NCBI RefSeq assembly: GCF_000445185.1
Contig: NZ_AVAF01000140.1
Location: 1 to 32,357, forward strand
Reading direction: 5' to 3'
Origin: Thermoanaerobacter sp. A7A
GTDB lineage: Bacteria; Bacillota; Thermoanaerobacteria; Thermoanaerobacterales; Thermoanaerobacteraceae
DNA: 32,357 nucleotides
Numbering within the stretch: the stretch's first letter is position 1; each line of letters begins with the position of its first letter. Below the pieces are notes generated by a model. It was not told where the DNA came from and searched no databases. It was given only the letters and a program-made list of their open reading frames with translations. Shown here piece by piece: positions 1 to 7,102 of the stretch. The translations under genes and the position numbers were made by a program.

Positions 1-150
1 GCTAAACTTAGCAAGCTCGAAAGACGGAGGCGGGGCTGGAGCCACGGATGGCGGAAGCGGCCACCTGAGACAGGATGTCGAATGTGGCCGGAACCCCGCT
101 GGAGTCTGAGAGCGAGCGTTAGTTTAGCCTGCTTTGTCGCTGGAGCAAAC
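1..150 (+). ncRNA. Highly structured GC-rich RNA element (possible HEARO/omega-RNA-like), may extend left of window
   Basis: The stretch is far richer in GC than its surroundings and folds into nested helices. These are GCTAAACT (1-8) with AGTTTAGC (121-128), GCTCG (15-19) with CGAGC (113-117), AGAC (22-25) with GTCT (104-107), CGGGG (31-35) with CCCCG (94-98), GGCCAC (59-64) with GTGGCC (84-89), and GACA (69-72) with TGTC (76-79). Small hairpins sit at 34-43 and 51-58, the latter closed by GGAA, a GNRA loop. Purine-rich unpaired bases favour the plus strand as the RNA. From memory only, pieces such as CGAAAGAC and TGGAGCAA resemble IscB omega-RNA (HEARO) sequences. The alternative is the 3' end of a TnpB gene with its RNA, because frame 2 is open up to a TGA at 107-109. 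No IscB or TnpB gene is visible. The structure is well supported; the class is not. Confidence 0.55.
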
Positions 151-192
151 TTGCAAAATGCCAATCAAAATTATACTTTGTGTACAGTCTCA

Positions 193-209
193 CACTCCTT
201 TTCGGAGTG
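193..209 (-). terminator. Weak hairpin just after the ABC ATPase gene
   Basis: CACTCC (193-198) pairs with GGAGTG (204-209) around a five-base loop, three bases beyond the ATPase stop codon on the minus strand. No T-run follows on either strand, so it may be a processing or pausing hairpin and not a true intrinsic terminator. Confidence 0.3.
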
Positions 210-212
210 CCT

Positions 213-935
213 TTACAAAATCTTACTTATAAATTCTTTTGTCCTTTCATTTTTTGTATTGTAGAAAATATCTTCTGGCGTCCCTTCTTCAATTATCATT
301 CCATCGTCCATAAAAATGACTCTATCTCCCACTTCCCTCGCAAAACCCATCTCATGAGTGACAACTACCATCGTCATTCCTTCATTAGCCAATCCTTTCA
401 TGACGTTTAAAACTTCTTTTACCATTTCAGGGTCAAGGGCTGATGTGGGCTCATCAAAAAGCATAATATCTGGCTGCATAGCTAATGCCCTTGCAATTGC
501 AAGTCTCTGCTTTTGACCGCCTGAAAGCTTAATAGGGTACTCGTCCTTTTTGTCTAAAAGCCCTACTTTTTCAAGTAAGCCCAAAGCTATCTCCTCAGCG
601 GTTTTTTTGTCCATTTTTTTCACTTTAATAGGAGCTAAAGTTACATTTTCAAGAGCTGTCAAGTGTGGAAATAAATTAAAATGCTGAAAAACCATCCCTA
701 CTTTTTGCCTTATCTTATTGATGTTTACTTTTTTGTCGTTTATTTTGATCCCTTCAATATAGATTTCTCCTTTAGTAGGCACCTCTAAAAGGTTTATACA
801 CCTTAAAAGGGTACTTTTTCCCGAACCACTTGGTCCTATTATCACAACAACTTCTCCCTTATTTACGTTTAGACTTACACCTCTTAATACTTCTAAATCC
901 CCAAAGGTTTTATATACCTCATTAACGCGTATCAC
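213..935 (-). CDS. Polar amino acid ABC transporter ATP-binding protein
   Basis: This is the nucleotide-binding subunit that powers amino acid uptake at the inner face of the membrane. The 240-residue product has Walker [10 protein letters not shown], a Q-loop ([10 protein letters not shown]), the ABC signature LSGGQKQR, Walker [13 protein letters not shown] and the switch histidine in VVTHE, all in the order and spacing of the GlnQ/HisP/ArtP group. I place the start at the GTG at 935: AGGAGG lies about ten bases upstream, and the protein then begins directly with the family's [12 protein letters not shown] longer open frame to a TTG at 965 has no better ribosome site. The start overlaps the permease end by 14 bases, typical of coupled translation. 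It is the last gene of the binding protein-permease-ATPase operon. The exact substrate (glutamine, cystine, arginine or other) cannot be read from the sequence. Confidence 0.93.
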   Translation of the reverse strand: MIRVNEVYKTFGDLEVLRGVSLNVNKGEVVVIIGPSGSGKSTLLRCINLLEVPTKGEIYIEGIKINDKKVNINKIRQKVGMVFQHFNLFPHLTALENVTLAPIKVKKMDKKTAEEIALGLLEKVGLLDKKDEYPIKLSGGQKQRLAIARALAMQPDIMLFDEPTSALDPEMVKEVLNVMKGLANEGMTMVVVTHEMGFAREVGDRVIFMDDGMIIEEGTPEDIFYNTKNERTKEFISKIL

Positions 936-1583
936 CAGCCCTAAGCCTCCTTTCAAAGATTCCAAGGAGTCTTGAAAAGATGAAGGTCATTATAAAATAT
1001 ATAGCTGCAATGATGATGTAAGGTTCGAAATACTTATAAGTAACGCTTTGTATAATGTCTGCTTGCCTTGTAAGGTCCGCAAAGCCTATTACTGATACAA
1101 TAGCTGATTCTTTGAGCATCACGATAAATTCATTTCCCAAGGCAGGAAGGATATTTTTATTGCCTGGGGAATTATAACATACCTCATCGCCATAGCATGT
1201 GTCATGCCAAGGGAACGAGCTGCTTCGTTTTGACCGGGGTCTACAGCTTGTATGCCTGCTCTTATAATTTCGGCAACATAAGCAGCGCTATTTATGGCAA
1301 GAGCAGAAACTCCTGCTGTAAAAGCTGGTATATCTATTCCAAATTGCATAAGGCCATTATATATCAATAAAAGTTGTACCAAAAGAGGAGTACCTCTTAT
1401 AATTTCAACATAACTGGCTCCTATAAAGCTTATAGGTTTTATAGAAGACATTTTAATAAGAGCTATGAATAGACCTAATATAACTCCTATAGTCACTGCT
1501 AAAAATGTGAGTTTTAAAGTCATGAGAAGGCCGCTTACAAATAAATGACTGTATTTTAGCATGCTCAAAAAATTTACACTCAT
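922..1583 (-). pseudogene. Polar amino acid ABC transporter permease, frameshifted
   Basis: HisM/GlnP-type inner-membrane permease in two frames. The first part (1583 down to about 1160) has the N-terminal membrane segments, the IIRGTPLLVQ motif and the coupling region ending in AARSLGMTHAMAMRYVIIPQAIK. The family then expects NILPALGNEF. Here the reading frame goes wrong and stops at 1119, while the correct continuation (GNEFIVMLKESAIVSVIGFADL, then a last membrane helix) is in another frame ending at 922. The break is at a five-base T run on the plus strand (1154-1158), A5 in the message; A6 would restore the frame. It could be a real mutation, a sequencing error or a slippage site. The ribosome site GGAAG lies seven bases before the ATG. 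Intact, it would be about 220 residues, the normal family size. Confidence 0.85.
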
Positions 1584-1610
1584 AAAAATCTTCCTTTCAG
1601 CAAAATTTTA

Positions 1611-1638
1611 GTGGAGAATTGTCTTTAAAATTCTCCAC
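1611..1638 (-). terminator. Intercistronic hairpin between binding protein and permease
   Basis: A perfect 10-bp inverted repeat (GTGGAGAATT at 1611-1620, AATTCTCCAC at 1629-1638) with an 8-base loop, followed on the minus strand by TAAAATTTT. Its place just after the binding-protein stop fits partial termination or 3'-end protection, a usual way to make more binding protein than permease and ATPase. Confidence 0.6.
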
Positions 1639-1647
1639 CAAATTTCA

Positions 1648-2433
1648 TCATTGCTTAAACCATTTATCTATAAGTTTGTCATATTCGCCACTAGCTTTTA
1701 ACTCTTTTATCACATCGTTTATTATATTCACTAATTCTTTATTTCCTTTAGCTACTGCAACAGCAGAACCATTTTCTACCGTGTTGATTTCTTTCATGTT
1801 AAGTATTTTCATGTCATTGTATTCTTTGAGATATGCATTTGCTACAGTATTTTCCAATACTATCGCATCACATCTGCCATTTTTTAAATCCATAAAAGCG
1901 TCTCCAACACGATTTAGCTGCTTCAAATTTACATCTGGTATCTTTTTAGCGGCTTCTTCAGAGGTGGTGCCTATTTGCACCGCCACAGTTTTGCCTTTTA
2001 AATCATCAAACTTTGAAATAGGACTGTCATTTTTTACAACTACAACTTGTTGGCTGTTGTAATAAAGGTCTGAAAAGTCAACGCTTTTAGCTCGCTCTGG
2101 TGTGGGAGTCATACCTGCCACAATCATATCTATCCGCCCGGCTTGAAGAGCTGGAATCAATCCTTTAAAGTCCATATCTTTTATCTCCAGCTTAACCCCT
2201 AATTTTTTCGCAATGGCATTTGCTATATCAACGTCAAAGCCCACTATTGTATCTTTGTTTCCTTCTACTTTATGGAACTCATAAGGTGGAAAATCTGCAC
2301 TTGTACCCATTATGATAACGCCTTTTTGTTTGATTTTGTCTAACGCACTAACAGGCTTATTACTACAACCGGATAAAAGCAATGCTAAAACCAATGCTGA
2401 AATCAAAAGAACACCAAGTAATTTTTTATTCAT
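1648..2433 (-). CDS. Extracellular amino acid-binding lipoprotein of ABC transporter (SBP family 3)
   Basis: This 261-residue protein catches an amino acid outside the membrane and delivers it to the permease. It has a lipoprotein signal: MNKK, a hydrophobic stretch, then the lipobox LLSGC with Cys23 as the lipid attachment site. The mature part is a type-3 periplasmic-binding fold, with GTSADFPPYEF near the start of lobe one, VGFDVDIANAIAKKLG, DMIVAGMTPTPER, and FSDLYYNSQQVVVV at the hinge. Length is normal. GGAGGAGAGGAG lies just upstream of the ATG. It is first in the operon and is read from the strong promoter at 2527-2555. The ligand is not assigned; the family includes glutamine, cystine, arginine and other polar amino acid binders. 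Confidence 0.93.
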   Translation of the reverse strand: MNKKLLGVLLISALVLALLLSGCSNKPVSALDKIKQKGVIIMGTSADFPPYEFHKVEGNKDTIVGFDVDIANAIAKKLGVKLEIKDMDFKGLIPALQAGRIDMIVAGMTPTPERAKSVDFSDLYYNSQQVVVVKNDSPISKFDDLKGKTVAVQIGTTSEEAAKKIPDVNLKQLNRVGDAFMDLKNGRCDAIVLENTVANAYLKEYNDMKILNMKEINTVENGSAVAVAKGNKELVNIINDVIKELKASGEYDKLIDKWFKQ

Positions 2434-2526
2434 TTTTCTCCTCTCCTCCGTAAAAAATTTTTTTGGAATAAGTTATTTTTACCTCGCAGTGAGACCGTTC
2501 AAAATCTTACAGAATTCGCTCTCATA

Positions 2527-2555
2527 ATTATAATATCATATGAATAAAATTTCAA
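2527..2555 (-). promoter_or_regulatory. Strong sigma-A promoter for the amino acid transporter operon
   Basis: On the minus strand TTGAAA (2550-2555) is followed after exactly 17 bases by TATAAT (2527-2532). The expected transcript has a leader of roughly 85 bases before the binding-protein ATG. I see no riboswitch signature in the leader. Confidence 0.85.
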
Positions 2556-2624
2556 TATTTTTTTGTTTAAAGAGTAAAGGAAATTTTTTAGAAAGTATAA
2601 AAATATATTGTGAAATAAAAAACC

Positions 2625-2685
2625 TGTGGATAATGGGGATAAGTCTGTGAATAACTTTTAAATTCGCTTTTAACAATGTGGAAAA
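2625..2685. promoter_or_regulatory. Cluster of three DnaA-box matches
   Basis: Three 9-mers on the plus strand, TGTGGATAA (2625-2633), TGTGAATAA (2646-2654) and TGTGGAAAA (2677-2685), are the reverse complements of TTATCCACA, TTATTCACA and TTTTCCACA. All fit the TTWTNCACA DnaA-box consensus. They have the same orientation and start 21 and 31 bases apart, about two and three helical turns. A weaker similar word lies at 2609. The stretch 2560-2698 holds no gene. It lies upstream of the transporter promoter and downstream of the zinc-ribbon gene's terminator. Confidence 0.6.
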
Positions 2686-2698
2686 AGTTCTGAAATGT

Positions 2699-2725
2699 AA
2701 AAAAGACACCGAAATGGTGCCTTTT
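2699..2725 (-). terminator. Intrinsic terminator downstream of zinc-ribbon gene
   Basis: GACACC (2705-2710) pairs with GGTGCC (2716-2721) with one G-U pair around GAAAT. The stem is flanked by an A6 run on one side and T4 on the other, so on the minus strand it ends in six Ts. It could work in both directions. Confidence 0.75.
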
Positions 2726-2727
2726 GT

Positions 2728-2769
2728 ATAATCCTCTTTACTTTTCTTGCGAAAAAGTAAGGGGATTAT
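2728..2769 (-). other. Long hairpin overlapping the stop codon of the zinc-ribbon gene
   Basis: ATAATCC (2728-2734) pairs with GGATTAT (2763-2769), and the inner arms TTTACTTTT (2737-2745) and AAAAGTAA (2753-2760) extend the stem with a bulge and a G-U pair. On the minus strand the 5' arm begins at the TAA stop. The same arm is also complementary to the gene's ribosome-site leader (see findings). Confidence 0.6.
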
Positions 2770-2963
2770 TTACTCATGCCAAAAGCTTTCTTGTCTCTTC
2801 TAGCATTGTACTGATGGCTTCTTCTTTTTTTCGCCTCTCTGCAGGCTTTACATCTTACAGGCTCATTTTGAAAGCCTTTCTCCGCATAAAACTGTTGTTC
2901 TCCTGCTGTCCACACGAACTCTTTCCCACAATCTTTGCACACTAACACTTTGTCTTGATACAT
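2766..2963 (-). CDS. Small zinc-ribbon domain protein
   Basis: The 65-residue basic protein has one zinc ribbon, CKDCGKEF near residue 9 and CKACREAKKRR near residue 39, with the FxxGEQxFYxEKGFxNEPxRC pattern between the cysteine pairs. This is the 'probable zinc-ribbon' family common in Firmicutes; its function is not established, though binding of nucleic acid or ribosome is plausible from the basic tail. I start at the ATG at 2963 (MYQDK), about ten bases after GAGGGG; the longer frame to 2999 adds residues that are not family-like. It stands alone, divergent from the chemoreceptor gene, with its own promoter and a double-hairpin 3' end. A 19-base imperfect inverted repeat (2754-2772 and 2966-2984) brackets the gene. 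Confidence 0.85.
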   Translation of the reverse strand: MYQDKVLVCKDCGKEFVWTAGEQQFYAEKGFQNEPVRCKACREAKKRRSHQYNARRDKKAFGMSK

Positions 2964-2997
2964 AACTAATAATCCCCTCACTTTGAATTTTTGGTTC

Positions 2998-3019
2998 AAT
3001 ATAATCTTTCGATTATATT
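2998..3019. repeat. Short palindrome in divergent intergenic region
   Basis: AATATAATC (2998-3006) and GATTATATT (3011-3019) form a perfect 9-bp inverted repeat around TTTC. It lies just downstream of the -10 box predicted for the zinc-ribbon promoter, where a repressor operator would sit. AT-richness makes chance occurrence possible. Confidence 0.35.
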
Positions 3020-3027
3020 ATAGGTGT

Positions 3028-3056
3028 ATTATATCATCTTAAACCTTAAATAGCAA
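3028..3056 (-). promoter_or_regulatory. Probable sigma-A promoter for the zinc-ribbon gene
   Basis: On the minus strand TTGCTA (3051-3056) and TATAAT (3028-3033) are 17 bases apart. A second TATAAT occurs at 3017-3022 without a good -35. The remaining bases between the divergent genes show nothing else clear. Confidence 0.5.
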
Positions 3057-3108
3057 TAAAATTTTAATAAAATTTTTACGATCTCAAAATACAAATTCCG
3101 ACATTTTA

Positions 3109-3137
3109 TTGTAAAATCCATCTAACAGTGGTATAAT
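3109..3137 (+). promoter_or_regulatory. Probable sigma-A promoter for the chemoreceptor gene
   Basis: TTGTAA (3109-3114) and TATAAT (3132-3137) are separated by 17 bases, about 55 bases before the chemoreceptor ATG, which has a good GGAGGTG site. No SigD-type promoter is seen here, unlike the other motility genes in the window. Confidence 0.6.
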
Positions 3138-3193
3138 ATATTTATACAACCGATTGCATAACTTAATTTGCCCATTTTGGAGGTGTCTAACTA

Positions 3194-4679
3194 ATGAAAA
3201 AACAAAAAAGATTTCAAAAGAAGAAGGAATTCAAACTAAGTTTAAAAATTCCTAAAATCCCCAAGTCAAACGTTAGACTAAAGTTTTTGACCAGGGCTAG
3301 TAGCATATTTGCTAAATTAATGACATTCATAGCCCTTATGATAATCGTTCCTCTCGCTTTCACTGGTTATATGTCTACAAGCAAGTCAATAAAAATTTTA
3401 CAAGATACTATCAACATCTCTAATGCAGATACATTAGGACTAATAAATAATTATGTAGACCTTTTCAAAAATGATATTGAAACTCAACTTATTATACTCT
3501 CTGCCAATCTTCAAATTCTAAATTTGGGACAAGGTAATTTCGAAACTAATAAAAAGAATTTACAGGATTTATTTACAACCGTTTTAAAAACAAAAAGCAC
3601 CAAAATATCTCTTATTTACCTTGCAACTCCAGATAAAAAAATAATTCAATCTCCTGACCTTCCCCTCGACCCAAACTATGACCCTACCAGCCAGGAATGG
3701 TATAAAAAAGCTATTGAAAATCCAGATGCAATAATATGGACTGGCCCTTACAGCAATGATGGAACAAATGGAGGATGCAAATTCTGTATACGAATATTCT
3801 AAAAAAGTATCCTTTGCATCAAATAAAGCTGAGCAAATCACAAATGAAGTAGTTGTAGCTATGGAAGAAATAGCAAAAGGCGCGCAGGAGCAAGCAAAAG
3901 AAGCTGAAAAAGCTGCAACTATTACCAACTTGTTAAGTCAAAATTTAGATGTGACAATGAAAAATTCAATGAATATAAATGAAGAAACTGATTCTGTAAC
4001 AAAAGCAGCAAATACTGGATTAGAAAATATAAAAGAATTAAGCGAAAAGACTAAAGTCACAGAACTAATGCACAGCAAAGTGAAAGAATCTACTTCCTAT
4101 TTAAAGGAAAAATCTCATGAAATAGGAAAAATTGTAGAAACAATAACTGCAATAGCCGATCAAACCAATATTTTATCATTAAATGTTGCAATTGAAGCAG
4201 CCCGTGCAGGAGAAGCTGGTCGCGGTTTTGCTGTAGTAGCTGATGAGGTGAGAAAATTGGCAAATCAGTCTTCTGAAGCCGCTAAAAATATTGAATCTAT
4301 TATAAAAGAAATACAGCAAAACATTGATGATACCCATGAAGTAGTAGAAGAAGCGAGTGCTTCCATAGAAAAACAAAATGAATCTTTAGCAAAAACAGTT
4401 CATACTTTCTATGGCATTCAGCAAGCAGTAAATCGAATCGTAGAGGAGCTTAATAAGCTCAATGACTCAATGCTGAAAATTTCTCAAAGTAGAAGTCAAA
4501 TGTTAGATTCCATACAAAATATCGCTGCAGTAACGGAAGAAGCTGCTGCCTCTACCCAAGAAATATCTTCTGCAACAGAGGAGCAAAAAACCGCAATAGA
4601 AGAAATATCAAAATCCGCACAAGATTTGAGCAATATTGCAAATACCTTGATGAGTACAATAAATAAATTTAAAATTTAA
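3194..4679 (+). pseudogene. Methyl-accepting chemotaxis protein with internal deletion and frame break
   Basis: The first frame (3194-3802, 202 residues) has a basic cytoplasmic start, one membrane segment (about residues 47-66) and the first half of a dCache-like sensor domain, ending near DPTSQEWYKKA and [12 protein letters not shown]. It then runs out of frame and stops. The second frame (from about 3756 to 4679) starts in the signalling region and carries the conserved tip, with [23 protein letters not shown] and [10 protein letters not shown], and methylation-type helices. The rest of the sensor domain, the second membrane segment and the HAMP domain are missing, so a few hundred bases were probably lost at about 3765-3780 with a change of frame. 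The ATG at 3756 has no ribosome site. A truncated cytoplasmic receptor made by reinitiation is possible but unlikely. The gene is probably non-functional. Confidence 0.8.
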
Positions 4680-4681
4680 AA

Positions 4682-4700
4682 AAGCGGGGAATTCCCGCTT
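4682..4700. terminator. Bidirectional terminator between chemoreceptor and fliT-like gene
   Basis: AAGCGGG (4682-4688) pairs with CCCGCTT (4694-4700). An A-run precedes it and CTTTT follows. It lies between two convergent genes and can end transcription from both sides. Confidence 0.75.
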
Positions 4701-4703
4701 CTT

Positions 4704-5174
4704 TTAACGTTTTTTATCTAAAAAATAACTGTCAGGTGTATAGTATTTAAGATATTCTATGTACCCTTCTTTATTCTTTGACAATTCCTCTAATTTGTTC
4801 CCCGTTCTTTCAAAAACATCAGTTATCTCTTTGAGGTTTTTGTCATCTTTTTCTTTTATTTTTTCCAATAAGGCTTTTGCCTCTATGAATAAAGCTTTCA
4901 ATTTACTTACTTCCCCTGTTATTTTATTTTCTAAAGCAAATATACTTTCCACTTTATTTTCTTTTTTGAAATTATTGTACAGAGGAATAAAATCGGTATC
5001 TAGTTCGTTAATCTCTTCAATAATCTGTTGCTTCGTAATAAGAAGATTTTTTAATTCTTCTAAATTGTTTGAAGCTATGGCAATACCTATTTTTTCAGTA
5101 ACCTCACAAAGCTCTTTCAATTTCTGAATTTTATCCTGCACAAGTTGAGTAAGCTTTTCTACAGCATTATTCAT
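4704..5174 (-). CDS. fliT: FliT/FlgN-like flagellar export chaperone
   Basis: A 156-residue, almost wholly helical, charged protein. It lacks a sharp motif but has the size and heptad-rich look of the FliT/FlgN chaperones that bind flagellar cap or hook-associated proteins before export. Position is the main support: it directly follows fliS, as fliT does in Bacillus (flaG-fliD-fliS-fliT). I take the ATG at 5174 (MNNAVEKL), four bases after the fliS stop, with AAAGG eight bases before it; an earlier ATG at 5192 overlaps fliS and has no clear ribosome site. The likely client is FliD, encoded two genes upstream. It ends at a bidirectional terminator. The role is inferred from position and fold type, not from a diagnostic motif. 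Confidence 0.7.
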   Translation of the reverse strand: MNNAVEKLTQLVQDKIQKLKELCEVTEKIGIAIASNNLEELKNLLITKQQIIEEINELDTDFIPLYNNFKKENKVESIFALENKITGEVSKLKALFIEAKALLEKIKEKDDKNLKEITDVFERTGNKLEELSKNKEGYIEYLKYYTPDSYFLDKKR

Positions 5175-5178
5175 CCCA

Positions 5179-5565
5179 TCAACCTTTCGCATAGACTTTT
5201 TCTCTAACTTTATTAAGAGCTACATTCCAAGTATCCCTTAATTCTATTGCAAATCCTTTTACTTCTTCTAAAATTGTCACGTCTTTTTTTACATTAGCAT
5301 CAATTAATCTTCTTAGCATATAGTCATATAAACTGTACAAGTTTTGCGAAATATCATAGCTCATATCTAAAGTAAGCATAAGCTCTGTAATAACGTCTTG
5401 TGCCCTTTGTATACCATTATTTGCTGCCATATAATCTTTTTTCTCTATCGCACCTTTTGCTTCTTCAATAAACCTTATTATGCCATTGTAAAGCATCAGT
5501 ACCAGTTCTTCAGGACTTGCTGTTAAAATCGCGTTTTCTTTGTATTGCTGATATGGATTTACCAT
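5179..5565 (-). CDS. fliS: Flagellin export chaperone FliS
   Basis: FliS binds the C-terminal helix of flagellin in the cytoplasm and keeps it unpolymerised until export. The 128-residue protein begins NPYQQYKENAILTASPEEL and continues LVLMLYNGIIRF, the classic FliS start; later LRDTWNVAL is also typical. I start at the ATG at 5565 (MVNPYQQYK), preceded by AAAGGGG; the longer frame to 5616 runs back into fliD. It lies 14 bases after fliD and four bases before the fliT-like gene, in the flaG-fliD-fliS-fliT operon read from the SigD promoter at 7510-7536. In Bacillus FliS also interacts with FliW, whose gene is at 23085-23537 here. Confidence 0.95.
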   Translation of the reverse strand: MVNPYQQYKENAILTASPEELVLMLYNGIIRFIEEAKGAIEKKDYMAANNGIQRAQDVITELMLTLDMSYDISQNLYSLYDYMLRRLIDANVKKDVTILEEVKGFAIELRDTWNVALNKVREKVYAKG

Positions 5566-5579
5566 CGCCGCACCCCTTT

Positions 5580-7088
5580 CTATTTCCCCATAACCCCTAT
5601 TTGTTGACTCAACCACGCACTTTGTGAATTCATTTGGCTTACATACATCTCTAACTGTGTAAATTGTGCATAATATCTCTGTTCAAGGTTATTTAGATAC
5701 TCTTGCATTTGAACAATCCTATCATCTATTTCTCTTATTCTGTTTCCTATAAAACTTGAATCATAAAGCTGAGTGGTACTACCTGCTTTTTGAGTTATGG
5801 CATCAATGCCACTGTTTAAGGTATCATACAAATTTTGTGCTATACCTGGAGTAACTAAAGTAGTATTTCCATTAGAATCTGTCTGATAAACACCTGAAAA
5901 TATCTTCATCACCTCATCCAGATTATTTGCAATAGCATCTCTAAGCTTTGTTTCGTCGATGTAAAGTTTTCCACCTTCATACCATTGGCCTGTCGTAATA
6001 CCAATTGAACTTAAAGAGCCTACACCAGAAACTGTAGATGAAACAACATTTCTCATGGAATAATATATTCTCATAAGAGTTTCATCATTAGCCAAATCTC
6101 CAGAACGAGCTTTTTGTTCCCATAAAGTTATATCACTGTCTTTCATAGCTTGCTTTTGTTCAGAAGTTAAAGGTGGATAATCGTAATATCTTTTTTCTGT
6201 AAGTTTTGTATTAATTTTTGTAATTACATCATTATATGTATCAACAAAGTTTTTTATGGAGTTATATATTTTGTCAACATCCGTTGAAACAGTTAGAGTT
6301 GTAGTACCTGTACCCGTAAGGGTAATATTTAAACCTAATAATGTAAAATTATTTGTACTTTCGGAATACACAGTAGTACCGTTATTTAAAGTAAACTGGG
6401 AATTCTTACCATAAGCAACATAACTATCAGTTCCCACAGTTGTACCAACATTGATCATTAGGGTATTATTTAATATATTCCACCCATTTGAATCAGAACC
6501 ACTAAAGTCTATTTTAGCACTACTTCCGGTGGTGGTAGATACAAGAAATATAGTCTTTAAATTTGTATCATAACTAGCGGTAACCCCTGCCCCTGCATTA
6601 TTAATTTTTGCTATAATCGAATTTAACGAATCAGTGGAAGTCACTGCTATGCTAACATTATTCAATACAATTGTACCTGTTTGGTTAAGTGCTGCATTCG
6701 GATCTGTAATGCTAAGCTGTCCAGAAGTTCTGTAAGCGGGTTGTGCCAGTTGAGCCACATTTATTGTATAAGTTCCGTTTACCGCACTCGATGTTGCTGT
6801 AGCAGTCGCAATAGCAGAATTTGATGAAACAGTTTTCGCAAGAAAAGTTCCTTGTAATGTAAGTGCAAACACATTGTTATCTCGCAGAGATAAAAGCTGA
6901 CTGTTTATATCTCTTAAATCCTCTTGTTGCCATTGATACCATTGCTTTTGTTGTTCTAATCTATCGAGAGGAATACTGGCAGCTCTTATTAACTGCTTCA
7001 CAATAGAATCAGTGTCAAGCCCTGTTGCAAGACCACTTATTCTTAATAAATTGCTCATATTGTAGTTGTTCATACTTATTGGATCCAT
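5580..7088 (-). CDS. fliD: Flagellar filament cap protein FliD
   Basis: The 502-residue cap protein sits on the filament tip and guides flagellin assembly. The N-terminal FliD domain is clear (ISGLATGLDTDSIVKQLIRA, then IPLDRLEQQKQWYQWQQEDLRDIN), as is the C-terminal coiled region (RIREIDDRIVQMQEYLNNLEQRYYAQFTQLE, MNSQSAWLSQQ). The middle, about residues 90-260, is Ser/Thr/Asn-rich with beta-type sequence, normal for the surface-exposed domains. The ATG at 7088 follows GGGGGT. It lies 14 bases downstream of flaG and 14 upstream of fliS. Confidence 0.95.
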   Translation of the reverse strand: MDPISMNNYNMSNLLRISGLATGLDTDSIVKQLIRAASIPLDRLEQQKQWYQWQQEDLRDINSQLLSLRDNNVFALTLQGTFLAKTVSSNSAIATATATSSAVNGTYTINVAQLAQPAYRTSGQLSITDPNAALNQTGTIVLNNVSIAVTSTDSLNSIIAKINNAGAGVTASYDTNLKTIFLVSTTTGSSAKIDFSGSDSNGWNILNNTLMINVGTTVGTDSYVAYGKNSQFTLNNGTTVYSESTNNFTLLGLNITLTGTGTTTLTVSTDVDKIYNSIKNFVDTYNDVITKINTKLTEKRYYDYPPLTSEQKQAMKDSDITLWEQKARSGDLANDETLMRIYYSMRNVVSSTVSGVGSLSSIGITTGQWYEGGKLYIDETKLRDAIANNLDEVMKIFSGVYQTDSNGNTTLVTPGIAQNLYDTLNSGIDAITQKAGSTTQLYDSSFIGNRIREIDDRIVQMQEYLNNLEQRYYAQFTQLEMYVSQMNSQSAWLSQQIGVMGK

Positions 7089-7102
7089 CTTAATACCCCC
7101 AA

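Noticed and set aside
82-264. 60-residue plus-strand open frame at the left edge
   Set aside because: It lies over the folded GC-rich element and the ATPase 3' flank, has no ribosome site and does not look like a protein.
213-965. Longer ATPase start at a TTG at 965
   Set aside because: AGGAGG is placed for the GTG at 935, and the extra residues are absent from the family.
1619-2062. 147-residue plus-strand open frame
   Set aside because: Shadow of the binding-protein gene on the other strand; no ribosome site or recognisable domain.
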